From Odoribacter sp036657595 (GTDB taxonomy: Bacteria > Bacteroidota > Bacteroidia > Bacteroidales > Marinifilaceae): 64,000 nucleotides of DNA. The translations under genes and the position numbers were made by a program. The notes under the pieces are model-generated. The model saw only the letters and a program-made list of their open reading frames with translations. It did no database searches and was not told the DNA's origin. The DNA lies in the NCBI GenBank assembly GCA_036657595.1, contig JAVXFZ010000006.1:1-64000 (forward strand), read 5' to 3'. Below are positions 55,751-64,000 of this stretch, one piece after another (the first letter of the stretch is position 1; each line of letters starts with the position of its first letter).

Positions 55751-56947
55751 TCAATATCCCCGAACCGCCGTAATACCCGGAAGCTCTTTTCCCTCAATAT
55801 ATTCAAGCAAAGCACCGCCACCGGTAGAGACATAGCTCACCCGATCAGCCAAACCGAATTGATTGATCGCCGCCACCGAATCGCCGCCACCGATCAACGA
55901 AAAAGCACCTTTTTCAGTGGCTTTCACAATAGCCGCAGCTATCGCCTTCGTCCCTTCAGCAAACTTTGGTATTTCAAACACACCCACCGGACCGTTCCAC
56001 AAGATCGTCTTTGAATTTTCTATCACCTTAGCAAATTCCACACAAGTAGCCGGACCGATATCCAATCCCTCCCAGCCATCGGGTATATTCATCGGATCGC
56101 AAATTTGAGTATGAGCCTCCTGACTGAATGCATCGGCGACCAAAGTTTCATTCGACAGCACCAAATTAACCCCTTTTTCTTTAGCAATCCGCATAATATC
56201 TAAAGCCAAATCAAACTTATCCGCTTCGCAAATCGAATCGCCCACTTTCCCGCCGAGTGCCGCTTTAAACGTATAGGTCATTCCTCCGCCGAGAATCAGA
56301 TTATCCACCTGATCCATCAGATTCATTATAATGTCAATCTTTGACGACACTTTCGAACCGCCCATAATTGCCGTAAACGGACGAGCCGGATGCTTCATCA
56401 CATTATCCACCGCATTCAATTCTCCCTGCATCACATAACCGAATAACTTATCCTCCGGAAAAAACCGAGCGATCACCGCCGTAGAGGCGTGTGCACGGTG
56501 AGCCGTTCCAAATGCGTCATTGATCCAGACATTGCCCAACTTTGCCAACTTCCCGGCAAAGACCTCATTTCCTTTTTCCTCTTCCGGATGAAAACGCAAG
56601 TTCTCCAGCAACAACACCTCGCCGGCTTTCAAAGACTCCGCTTGTTTTTGAGCCTCCTCACCGATACAATCCTCAGCGAATTTCACCTTCACGCCGATCA
56701 ATTCTTCCAAATGTTTCCGGATATGCTGTAACGAAAACCGATCCTCCGGACCATTTTTAGGACGTCCCAAATGCGACATCAAAATCACCGATCCGCCCCC
56801 TGCCAACACCTTTTGAATCGTGGGCACAGCAGCACGCATACGGGTATCGTCCGTAATCTCAAATTGATCATTTAAGGGCACATTAAAATCCACCCGGATC
56901 AATGCTTTTTTCCCCTTGAAATTATAAGTGTCAATAGTCTGCATCAT
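55751..56947 (-). CDS. pgk: Phosphoglycerate kinase
   Basis: Transfers phosphate from 1,3-bisphosphoglycerate to ADP in glycolysis. About 398 aa from ATG 56947 (or 397 from 56944). RVDFNVPL in the N-domain, LMSHLGRPK, GGSKVSSKI, and the C-domain GGGDSVAAINQFG and STGGGALLEYIEGKELPG. Upstream in-frame codons to 57004 do not resemble the family. Confidence 0.96.
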   Translation of the reverse strand: MMQTIDTYNFKGKKALIRVDFNVPLNDQFEITDDTRMRAAVPTIQKVLAGGGSVILMSHLGRPKNGPEDRFSLQHIRKHLEELIGVKVKFAEDCIGEEAQKQAESLKAGEVLLLENLRFHPEEEKGNEVFAGKLAKLGNVWINDAFGTAHRAHASTAVIARFFPEDKLFGYVMQGELNAVDNVMKHPARPFTAIMGGSKVSSKIDIIMNLMDQVDNLILGGGMTYTFKAALGGKVGDSICEADKFDLALDIMRIAKEKGVNLVLSNETLVADAFSQEAHTQICDPMNIPDGWEGLDIGPATCVEFAKVIENSKTILWNGPVGVFEIPKFAEGTKAIAAAIVKATEKGAFSLIGGGDSVAAINQFGLADRVSYVSTGGGALLEYIEGKELPGITAVRGY

Positions 56948-56992
56948 AATTGAAACATTTAGAGATATAAATAATTTTGTTAAAGTAAATGA

Positions 56993-57000
56993 CAAAAATA
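56993..57000 (-). promoter_or_regulatory. Candidate -7 box for pgk
   Basis: Minus strand TATTTTTG, exact TAnnTTTG, 46 bp before the start codon; no clear TTTG upstream. Confidence 0.4.
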
Positions 57001-57155
57001 ACAAATAAGTCTATGGACTTCATCTTTATGATTGATAAAAATAGAAAGAAAAAAAATCTTCCCAAAATATTTTCAACACTATCGTAAAAAGAGAGCCGGG
57101 AAACTCATAAAAAAGCTATATTCGCAAACAGTTTAAGCCATAAACAAAACGGGAA

Positions 57156-57641
57156 ATGACAACACACGAACAATATATGCAAAAAGCCTTGCAAGAAGCA
57201 GCTATCGCTGCCGAAGAAGGAGAAATACCGGTGGGAGCAATCATTGTGTGTCAAGGGAAAATCATCGCCCGCGCCCACAATGAAACGCAAAAACTACACG
57301 ACGTCACCGCCCACGCCGAAATGATCGCCATCACAATGGCAACCTCCTTTTTAGGCGGAAAATACCTCAATGAATGCACACTCTACGTGACGATGGAACC
57401 TTGCACAATGTGTGCCGGAGCCTTAGCTTGGGCGCAAATCGGTGGCTTAGTCTACGGAGCACCCGACCCGCAAAGAGGCTATTCGCGCCTCTCTCCCGCC
57501 GTGTTACATCCCCGCACCCAAATCACTTCAGACATCCTCAGCAACGAATGCAGCGAAATAATTAAACATTTTTTCCGCAAGAAAAGAGGAGGAACCGTAC
57601 TCGCAAACCCTACACACACACCACCACCATCACCTGAATAA
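57156..57641 (+). CDS. tadA: tRNA(adenine-34) deaminase TadA
   Basis: Makes inosine-34 in tRNA-Arg(ACG). 161 aa. Zinc and proton-transfer site HAEMIAI and EPCTMCAGAL are intact. The catalytic fold ends near residue 148 (FFRKKRGG); the last 13 residues (PTHTPPPSPE end) overlap by 32 bp, in antisense, the 3' end of the convergent transporter gene. The C-terminal tail is therefore probably non-essential. Confidence 0.93.
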   Translation: MTTHEQYMQKALQEAAIAAEEGEIPVGAIIVCQGKIIARAHNETQKLHDVTAHAEMIAITMATSFLGGKYLNECTLYVTMEPCTMCAGALAWAQIGGLVYGAPDPQRGYSRLSPAVLHPRTQITSDILSNECSEIIKHFFRKKRGGTVLANPTHTPPPSPE

Positions 57642-59208
57642 AAATAATCAGAAACACCATCGCTATCGGGTAAACCGTCGCGTAGGCAACACTGGGCGTA
57701 TCCGAATCGGTCATCGAATCTGCTGCCGCCAAACCCGGCGTACTGGTCATTCCTCCCGTAATCACCCCCATCAGATCAAAAATGCCGATTTTAAAAACAA
57801 AATGTCCCATCACTGCCGCAACGATCATCGGCACCAACGTAATGGCAAATCCCACCCCGAACAACATCCATCCGCTCTCCTGAAAGGTCGCCATCAAATT
57901 TGCACCCGCCGAAGTTCCGACCTCCGCCAAAAACAACAACAAGCCCAATTGCCGCAACAGTTGATTTGCCGAACCGGACATCGACCAGATGATAGGTCCT
58001 GTCTTTCCCAAAGCACTCAACACCAAGGCTACAATCAAAATGCCACCCGTCAATCCGGGAGAAAAATTAAAACTATCTGAAAAAGAAATCTGCACCTGCC
58101 CAAAGAGTACGCCCAACACAATCCCCATCGCAATAGGAAAAAAATCCGTATCCGAAAGTCGTTTTTCATCATTTCCCAGCAACGTAGCCAACTCCTTGAT
58201 ACTATCGGGATGCCCGACAACCGTCAGCTTATCTCCAAACTTCAATACCAACTCAGGCGAGGGCGAAAGGTCGATCCCGCTACGCCGCACCCGGGTCACC
58301 GTACAATTAAAATTCCCTTGAAAATTCAAATTAGCAAGACTTTTACCGATCACCTCCTTATTCGTAATCAACAACAAGCGAAGTTCAAACGTCTGTCCCA
58401 GCGGTAAATCCTCTGCCACTCGCTCGCCCAATAACAATTCCAACTGCTCCAAAGCCCCCTTGCTCCCCACTGCCTTCACAAAATCACCTTCCTGCAAAAC
58501 ACTCATCGGTGTCGGCAAACTTGTTTCCTTCCCGTGACGAATACGCGACACCACCGCCCCCGTCATCGTACGCACCTGCAATTGCTTCAACGTCTTCCCC
58601 GCGATCATCCCGTTGGTGATGCGAAAAGTCCCCGTCTGCAACACCGGATGTTCCTCTTTTTGTTCTATCTCCAAACGTTTTTCTTCCGCTTTCAGGTCAA
58701 TGCCCAACATTTTAGGCAACAATTTCACAAAAAGAATCACCCCGATCACCCCAAAAGGATAAGCAATACCATAAGCGATAGAAGCAGCAGGAGATTGTGT
58801 TGTATCAATCGCTGCCGCCAAACCGGGTGTACTGGTCAACGCCCCCGCGATCAAACCGACCATATCCGCCGTCCCGATGTTCAAGGCATATTTCAACACC
58901 AAACCCGTCAGGCAAGCCGAACCGACAATCAACAAAGTCAGCAAAATCAACACTTTCCCTTTCGACTTAAAAGAACCGAAAAATCCGGGACCCGACTGAA
59001 TGCCAATCGTAAATATAAATAATACCAATCCGAAATTACCCAATTCCTTCGGGATCACCACCCCAAAATGTCCAAACAACAAAGCGATAAAAATAACAGC
59101 CGAAACATCCAAAGATATTCCCCGAAAATTAATTTTTCCAAGGATAAATCCCAAGGCAACAATCAGGAACAAGGCAAAATAAGACGATTGTAAAAGACTT
59201 TCAAACAT
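57610..59208 (-). CDS. AspT/YidE-type membrane transporter with TrkA-C domains
   Basis: 532 aa. Two copies of the AspT-YidE-YbjL membrane domain (about 1-170 and 360-532), each with the glycine-rich TSTPGLAAA motif, flank two TrkA-C-like regulatory domains (about 195-345). Family members include the Asp/Ala exchanger AspT; substrate here is unknown. Its stop lies inside the tadA 3' end on the opposite strand. Confidence 0.9.
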   Translation of the reverse strand: MFESLLQSSYFALFLIVALGFILGKINFRGISLDVSAVIFIALLFGHFGVVIPKELGNFGLVLFIFTIGIQSGPGFFGSFKSKGKVLILLTLLIVGSACLTGLVLKYALNIGTADMVGLIAGALTSTPGLAAAIDTTQSPAASIAYGIAYPFGVIGVILFVKLLPKMLGIDLKAEEKRLEIEQKEEHPVLQTGTFRITNGMIAGKTLKQLQVRTMTGAVVSRIRHGKETSLPTPMSVLQEGDFVKAVGSKGALEQLELLLGERVAEDLPLGQTFELRLLLITNKEVIGKSLANLNFQGNFNCTVTRVRRSGIDLSPSPELVLKFGDKLTVVGHPDSIKELATLLGNDEKRLSDTDFFPIAMGIVLGVLFGQVQISFSDSFNFSPGLTGGILIVALVLSALGKTGPIIWSMSGSANQLLRQLGLLLFLAEVGTSAGANLMATFQESGWMLFGVGFAITLVPMIVAAVMGHFVFKIGIFDLMGVITGGMTSTPGLAAADSMTDSDTPSVAYATVYPIAMVFLIIFIQVMVVVCV

Positions 59209-59274
59209 TAATGATTGGTATTTATACGTTAAAAAATATATCTATTTAATGATTCAATTATAAAAACAAACACA

Positions 59275-60531
59275 TCAACCACACACACAAACCCTCTCCA
59301 ACTCCTCCCAATAGGTGGGGAACGACTTATTGACAACCATCCGATCGTCTATCCTCAATCCCTTATATTTCAGTCCGACAGGCGCGAAAGCCATTGCCAT
59401 CCGGTGATCATTATACGTAACAATTTTCACTTCGTTCAAGGGCGTACATTTCTCCCCTTCCCACACGATCCGCTCCTTTCCCTCCATTTTTAAACAATAT
59501 CCCAACTTCTTCAACTCCTGCGCCAACGCCGCAATCCGATCCGTTTCCTTGATCCGCAACGTTTCCACCCCCGAAAACATAAAATGAACCTCCCGCATAC
59601 AACAAGCCACAGCAAACGACAACACCAAATCCGGCATATCGGTAAAATCATATTCCAACCTCATCCCCCCCGAAGAAGAACAAGTGACAACGGCACCCTC
59701 CTCATCAAAAACAGTCGACACCCCCAAACGTTCCCACAACTCCACCTGCCCGGCATCCCCTTGTATACTGTCTGCCCATAAACCGGGAAAACGAATGACC
59801 GAGCCTCCGGCAATCGCCATCGCCTCATAAAAATAAGAAGCACTGCTCCAATCCCGTTCCACTCGATAAGGCTTCGCCCGATAAGGTTTCGCCGCAATGT
59901 CAATCCCCTCCGCGCCCCAACACACCTCCGCGCCCCAAGCATTCATCAACGCCATCGTCATCCGGATATACGCGCCCGACACCACTTTCCCCCGCAGCCG
60001 TATCTTCAATCCCCGCAACATCGAAGGTGCTATCAACAACAAGGCGGAAACGAACTGACTGCTGACAGATGCCTCTATCTCCACCTCCCCCCCTTCCAAG
60101 GGCACACCGTGAATCAGCAGAGGCGGAAATCCCACCTGCTCTTTATATTCAATGCGAGCCCCCAAACCATTCAACGCCTCCACCAATCCGCCAATCGGTC
60201 GTTGCTTCATCCGTTCCGAACCGGTCACCTCCCACACCCCCTTCTTCTGCGCAAGATAAGCTGTCAGAAAACGCATCGCCGTCCCCGCATCCTGTATGTC
60301 AAAACAACGCTTCTCACTATGCAACGCTTCATACATCACCGCCGTATCACTACTATCGGATAGCTCCGCCGCCGCAATCTCCTGACCCGACAACGCTCCC
60401 ATCACTAACACCCGGTTGGATATACTTTTTGACAAAGGTAAAAGAATCCGTCCATTCAAAGAATTTCGGTATAAATTCAAAACAATATTTTTAATCAATA
60501 GAGGTATAAATTTTATAGGATACCGGCACAA
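59275..60531 (-). CDS. aroA: 3-phosphoshikimate 1-carboxyvinyltransferase (EPSP synthase)
   Basis: Adds enolpyruvate to shikimate 3-phosphate in chorismate synthesis. LPLSKSISNRVLV near the start, LRIKETDR and YNDHRMAMAFAP near the end. The frame begins at a TTG (60531), 22 bp after the aroB stop, with an AGGGAG stretch just upstream; another TTG at 60480 would give a shorter N-terminus. No ATG is available before the SKS motif, so a non-ATG start is required. About 418 aa from the first TTG. Confidence 0.93.
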   Translation of the reverse strand: MCRYPIKFIPLLIKNIVLNLYRNSLNGRILLPLSKSISNRVLVMGALSGQEIAAAELSDSSDTAVMYEALHSEKRCFDIQDAGTAMRFLTAYLAQKKGVWEVTGSERMKQRPIGGLVEALNGLGARIEYKEQVGFPPLLIHGVPLEGGEVEIEASVSSQFVSALLLIAPSMLRGLKIRLRGKVVSGAYIRMTMALMNAWGAEVCWGAEGIDIAAKPYRAKPYRVERDWSSASYFYEAMAIAGGSVIRFPGLWADSIQGDAGQVELWERLGVSTVFDEEGAVVTCSSSGGMRLEYDFTDMPDLVLSFAVACCMREVHFMFSGVETLRIKETDRIAALAQELKKLGYCLKMEGKERIVWEGEKCTPLNEVKIVTYNDHRMAMAFAPVGLKYKGLRIDDRMVVNKSFPTYWEELERVCVCG

Positions 60532-60553
60532 GTATCTCCCTGCATCCGCAACT

Positions 60554-61588
60554 TCAATTCAATTGCCCCAAAGCCTCAATGATTTCATTGTGGTCACAAT
60601 AATGATCAATTTCAAATTCTCCGGGCTCACGCAACAAAGTGAAATTAACCCCATCGTGCTCATTCTTCTTATCGTGCAACATCAATTCATACAACACATC
60701 CGCCTCGTCCACCGGATGATAAGGCGGATATTTCTCCAAAATAAACTTTTTCACCGCCTCAAAATGCTTTCTATCAAATCCCAATTTACGAACAGAGAGA
60801 TACAATTCGACAATCATCCCATAAGCCACCGCATCCCCGTGATAAATCTCCAGATCCTTCCGAATCGCTACACTTTCAATGGCGTGCGCCACCGTATGCC
60901 CGAAGTTTAACGCTTTCCGCAAACCCTTCTCCTGAGGGTCGCTCTCCACCACCGCCGATTTCACCGCTACGGATTCGCGAATCAACTGCAAAAAATTTTC
61001 CTCTGCCACCTGCGACAAATCCACCTGCATAATCTCTGCCAAATGCTTTTCGCTCGACAACAAAGCGTGTTTCAGCATCTCCGCAAATCCCGACAACACC
61101 TGCCGTTGTGTCAAAAACTGAAGGAAATAATTGTCGATCATCACCCAATCAGGATTTGAAAAAATACCGATTTCATTCTTCAAACCGTTGAAATTCACAC
61201 CGTTTTTACCGCCCACCGACGCATCCACCTGCGCCAACAAAGTCGTCGGAATGTTGATATAGCGGATTCCTCGCTTAAAACACGAAGCCGCAAAACCGCC
61301 AATATCCGAAATCAAACCGCCACCTACATTCAGCAATACCGAATTGCGCCGGGCTCCCCGCTGCGACAATACCTGCCACACTTCCATTACGCTCTCCAAC
61401 GATTTATCGTGTTCGCCTTCGGCAATCGTAATGGTATGTTCTACCGGAATCTTTCCCAACGCCAAATGATCCAAACAAAAATTCCGACTATTGTTATCCA
61501 CCAAAATAAAAATATCAGCAGAATCGACACCATTTAACTTATCGTGCAATTCAGTCCGAACATCTCGAGTAAAAACAATATGTTTCAT
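60554..61588 (-). CDS. aroB: 3-dehydroquinate synthase
   Basis: Second step of the shikimate pathway. From ATG 61588 (MKHIVFTRDV) it is 344 aa. NAD-binding GGGLISDIGGFAASCFKRG, PTTLLAQVDASVGGKNGVNF, and metal ligands in NFGHTVAHAIE. Operon with aroA, 22 bp downstream. A consensus promoter lies just before the start. Confidence 0.96.
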   Translation of the reverse strand: MKHIVFTRDVRTELHDKLNGVDSADIFILVDNNSRNFCLDHLALGKIPVEHTITIAEGEHDKSLESVMEVWQVLSQRGARRNSVLLNVGGGLISDIGGFAASCFKRGIRYINIPTTLLAQVDASVGGKNGVNFNGLKNEIGIFSNPDWVMIDNYFLQFLTQRQVLSGFAEMLKHALLSSEKHLAEIMQVDLSQVAEENFLQLIRESVAVKSAVVESDPQEKGLRKALNFGHTVAHAIESVAIRKDLEIYHGDAVAYGMIVELYLSVRKLGFDRKHFEAVKKFILEKYPPYHPVDEADVLYELMLHDKKNEHDGVNFTLLREPGEFEIDHYCDHNEIIEALGQLN

Positions 61589-61603
61589 TGGTACAATTTT
61601 TGC

Positions 61604-61634
61604 CAAATTTAAAAAGTAAAAACCGAAATACAAA
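61604..61634 (-). promoter_or_regulatory. Consensus promoter of aroBA
   Basis: Minus strand: TTTG (61634-61631), 19 bp, TAAATTTG (61611-61604). Exact match to TTTG-N19-TAnnTTTG. The leader would be only about 10 nt. Confidence 0.75.
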
Positions 61635-61950
61635 ATCTAAAGGAACCTTTCGCACAAACGGGAACGTGTAGTCATTCAACTACGACTTAGTCACCACAGA
61701 ACCGATACATTCTACACAAATCCTCCGGCTAAACACAACGCCTCCCTCTCTACATTCTTACTTCACTCTTACATCAACTCCCATTCATTTCCCATTCATC
61801 TTCTATACAACACCTATTCAAATAAGCGTTCCATCGCTGTTCAAAAGATATTCAAATCAAGTGATAAAAAACAAGAAAATAGAGTCAACATAATTTATGA
61901 ATGAAAAGAATCAACGAAAAAATGAGTAAGGTATTTCATTTTTATTATCG

Positions 61951-61958
61951 TATCTTTG
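61951..61958 (+). promoter_or_regulatory. Candidate -7 box for the second sigma/FecR locus
   Basis: TATCTTTG fits TAnnTTTG; no TTTG at the right spacing. Leader about 130 nt. Confidence 0.45.
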
Positions 61959-62095
61959 CGGAGAAGATAAAAGGAGGGAAGGCTGAAAATAGAGGGTGTA
62001 CAACACAAACTATTGAGCGTTGGTGCGGTGTCTAAAAGTCGAAAGGCTATAAAATAGGTATCAATAATAGAAGTGATTCTTTGATCAGCGATCCG

Positions 62096-62623
62096 ATGGA
62101 AGAAAATAATACCGTTTCTTTTAAATTCCTTTTTGAGGAATATTATCCCTCCTTGGTAAAGGTCGCCTTTTTCTATGTCAATGATGTAGCGTTGGCAGAG
62201 GATATCACGCAAGAAGTTTTTGCCAAACTCTTGGAAAAACGCAATCAAATCGCGACAATTGAGAATATAAAGGGATATTTGCAATATGCCGTCAAAAATC
62301 GTTGCATCAATCATTTAGAACATTCGCGAGTGGTGGAGAAATACAATCAGGAGTATTTGAAACGCTCACAGGAATCGGAAGATTCAACGGAAGAGTATAT
62401 CAACCTTGTACATAATTTAGTCGAAAAATTGCCGCTGAAACGTAAAACTATTTTGAAAATGAGCGTGGTGGAGGCTAAATCTTATCAGGAGATCGCAACC
62501 GAATTGGATATGTCCATCAATACGGTGAAAGGTCATATCAAAAAAGCATACGCATTCTTGCGGGAAGAGATGAAAAAAGAGGTCTCAAATTACATCCTTT
62601 ATATGGCTTTTGTTCGGAAATAG
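62096..62623 (+). CDS. ECF sigma factor (second locus)
   Basis: 175 aa from ATG 62096 (MEENNTVSFKFL); a TTG five codons upstream is possible. Region 2 has VALAEDITQEVFAKLLEKRNQ-type sequence and KNRCINHLEHSR; region 4 has LPLKRKTILKMSVVEAKSYQEIA and DMSINTVKGHIKKAY. Followed 189 bp later by a FecR gene in the same direction, the usual start of a SusCD locus. Confidence 0.94.
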   Translation: MEENNTVSFKFLFEEYYPSLVKVAFFYVNDVALAEDITQEVFAKLLEKRNQIATIENIKGYLQYAVKNRCINHLEHSRVVEKYNQEYLKRSQESEDSTEEYINLVHNLVEKLPLKRKTILKMSVVEAKSYQEIATELDMSINTVKGHIKKAYAFLREEMKKEVSNYILYMAFVRK

Positions 62624-62812
62624 CATAAATTTTTTCTTTTTATAAAAAAAATCATAAATCAGGTGACCCTATTTGCCTCCTTTGCTGTCTTAATAGCAAA
62701 GGGAGGAAAAATACGTTTGGTTGTTTGCAAAACAGAATCGTCCAACGCACCCAATGTGAGAGGGAAAAAGAAGAAAAAGAAAAGTATAGAAGAATAAAAA
62801 GAAATCTTGTTT

Positions 62813-63952
62813 ATGGAAAGAGAAATAGAGGAAATAGTCGCTGATGTGTTGTCGGGGAAAGAATTGTCTGCGGAAGAGCGTCCTATTTTTGAAAGATGGT
62901 ATGACGAAGAGAAGCACCGGAAAGATTTTTACGAATTACAACGGCTTCAGGCAGCGATTCGGGTGGATCACGAGAAGTTCCAAATCAATATGAACAAGGC
63001 TTGGAGGATGATCAACCAAAAAGTGCGTCCGACTTTCCGTCTTCAGAGAGTGTTGAAATACGCAGCGGTGGTTCTTTTGGTGTTGGGGGGTGGACTTTCT
63101 TATTTTTTGTGGCAGAAATCGGCATCGGTGGTGCCGGTGGTAGCGTCGGAACAGGTATGTCCGGGCAAGAAACAAGCGATGTTAACACTTTCAGGAGGTA
63201 AAACAATCCGTTTGACAGACAGTGTGACGGGGGCAATTATTAATGAAGAAGGGGTTATGATCCGTCATACGGAAAAGAACGTGTTGACGTACGATCCGTC
63301 GTTAAATACAGGGCATTTGGTTTATAATACAGTGACTGTCCCGCGGGGAGGCGAATATGTTTTATCGTTAGCCGACGGGACGAGCGTATGGTTAAATTCC
63401 GATACGCGGATTACTTATCCGGTGAGCTTTAATGGCAACCTACGAGAAGTTTCGCTGGAGGGAGAGGCTTATTTTAAGGTAAAAGGCGATCCCTCTCATC
63501 CGTTCATTGTCCACACGAAGCAATTTGACATCCGGGTGACGGGTACGGAATTTAATATCCGGACCTATTCGGACGACACAAAGTCCGCCACCTTGGTGGA
63601 AGGAAAGATCCAGTTGGAATGTCAAGATAAAGTCCATACGCTTTCTCCGGGTGAGCAGGCGAGCCTGACGGATGGAGAGGTTCTGATACAGGAGGCTGAT
63701 CTCGAAGAGGTGTTGGCTTGGCAGCACGAGGTCTTTGATTTTAAGCAATGCCGATTGGAGGAACTGCTGAATGAATTGGCACGTTGGTATGATATTCAAA
63801 TTTTTTATCAAAATACAGAGGTGAAAGAGTATCATTTTTCTGCGTGGTTTCACCGCAGTAGCAGCATAGAAGAAGTAATAGACATCTTAGAAAAAACGAA
63901 AAAAATTAAAATGAATCTAAAAGGAAAAACGTTGACAGTACAAACAAAGTAA
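62813..63952 (+). CDS. FecR-family anti-sigma regulator (second locus)
   Basis: 379 aa from ATG 62813 (MEREIEEIV); the frame is open two codons earlier (TTG). One membrane helix (about 83-100, YAAVVLLVLGGGLSYFLW). FecR domain: VPRGGEYVLSLADGTSVWLNS, VTGTEFNIRTYS; C-terminal DUF4974-like domain to the end (IEEVIDILEKTKKIKMNLKG). It shares layout with the FecR at 53.8 kb. The next gene, probably SusC, lies beyond the window. Confidence 0.94.
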   Translation: MEREIEEIVADVLSGKELSAEERPIFERWYDEEKHRKDFYELQRLQAAIRVDHEKFQINMNKAWRMINQKVRPTFRLQRVLKYAAVVLLVLGGGLSYFLWQKSASVVPVVASEQVCPGKKQAMLTLSGGKTIRLTDSVTGAIINEEGVMIRHTEKNVLTYDPSLNTGHLVYNTVTVPRGGEYVLSLADGTSVWLNSDTRITYPVSFNGNLREVSLEGEAYFKVKGDPSHPFIVHTKQFDIRVTGTEFNIRTYSDDTKSATLVEGKIQLECQDKVHTLSPGEQASLTDGEVLIQEADLEEVLAWQHEVFDFKQCRLEELLNELARWYDIQIFYQNTEVKEYHFSAWFHRSSSIEEVIDILEKTKKIKMNLKGKTLTVQTK

Positions 63953-63968
63953 AGAGGTACGGGTGAAG

Positions 63969-64000
63969 ATGAACCACGGGGGTCAAACCGGAAAGTCGTC
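63969..64000 (+). CDS. Possible start of next gene, truncated by window edge
   Basis: ATG at 63969 opens ten codons (MNHGGQTGKS) without a stop before the edge. A SusC receptor is expected here from the sigma/FecR context, but the fragment is too short to identify. Confidence 0.2.
   Translation, partial: MNHGGQTGKS

Larger units (their letters stand above)
61589..62095. other. Divergent intergenic region aroB / second sigma factor
   Basis: 507 bp. Contains the aroBA promoter (61604-61634), a CT-rich stretch (about 61670-61830) with no visible structure, and a -7-type box for the sigma gene (61951-61958). A 44-codon frame at 61901-62035 covers that box and is not supported. Confidence 0.55.

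Noticed and set aside
61901..62035. 44-codon open frame (MKRINEKMSK...) before the second sigma gene
   Set aside because: It covers the TATCTTTG box expected to drive the sigma gene and has no recognisable features.

Overview
The window is 64 kb of a Bacteroidales chromosome, with an overall GC content I judge to be near 40%. The evidence is a SusC/SusD pair with a FecR-type anti-sigma factor, an RprX/RprY-like two-component pair, GldA, RicT/PSP1, a Crp/Fnr protein with a minimal C-terminus, DUF4843 and PKD-like lipoproteins, and promoters of the Bacteroidetes type (TTTG, 19-21 bp, TAnnTTTG). The SusD, DUF4843, PKD-like and TlpA-like gene order suggests Odoribacteraceae (Odoribacter or Butyricimonas), but this is inference.

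Layout. 0.2-15.2 kb is mostly plus-strand housekeeping: cysS, a glutaminyl cyclase lipoprotein, ung, class II aldolase, typA, an outer-membrane barrel with a phosphoethanolamine-transferase-like protein, asd, a phosphopantetheinyl transferase (minus), tonB and hflX. tyrS and cvpA lie on the minus strand at 15.6-17.5 kb. 17.8-34.2 kb is mostly plus-strand: aspS, a DNA polymerase III delta-prime-like gene, ricT, two rhomboid proteases, a membrane-anchored EEP phosphatase, tRNA-Ala(GGC), a flippase-like membrane protein, mutL, gldA, then (after one minus-strand TlpA-like lipoprotein) a malic enzyme fused to a phosphotransacetylase domain. From 34.4 to 61.6 kb nearly everything is on the minus strand: rpiB, rprXY, ruvB, an ATPase/DUF4435 pair, a GH3 glycosidase, a Crp/Fnr regulator with a D-threonine-aldolase-like enzyme, a seven-gene sigma/FecR/SusC/SusD/lipoprotein/TlpA locus, pgk, an AspT-type transporter, aroA and aroB. 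tadA is on the plus strand at 57.2 kb. A second sigma/FecR pair starts at 62.1 kb and runs off the right edge, so another SusCD locus probably follows.

How the parts work together. The 45.1-55.7 kb locus looks like a complete cell-surface-signalling uptake system. A SusC receptor with an N-terminal STN domain would report substrate to FecR, which would release the ECF sigma factor. TonB at 13 kb could energise the receptor. The SusD, DUF4843 and PKD-like lipoproteins are probable surface or periplasmic partners. The most defence-like element is the AAA/ABC ATPase plus TOPRIM (DUF4435) pair at 38.7-40.6 kb, which has the gene content of PARIS (AriA/AriB) but a much shorter ATPase.

Assembly note. 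A run of 100 Ns at 48337-48436 is flanked by two identical 55-bp copies. Collapsing them restores a single intact DUF4843 gene, so the gap is a scaffolding artefact and the gene is not broken.
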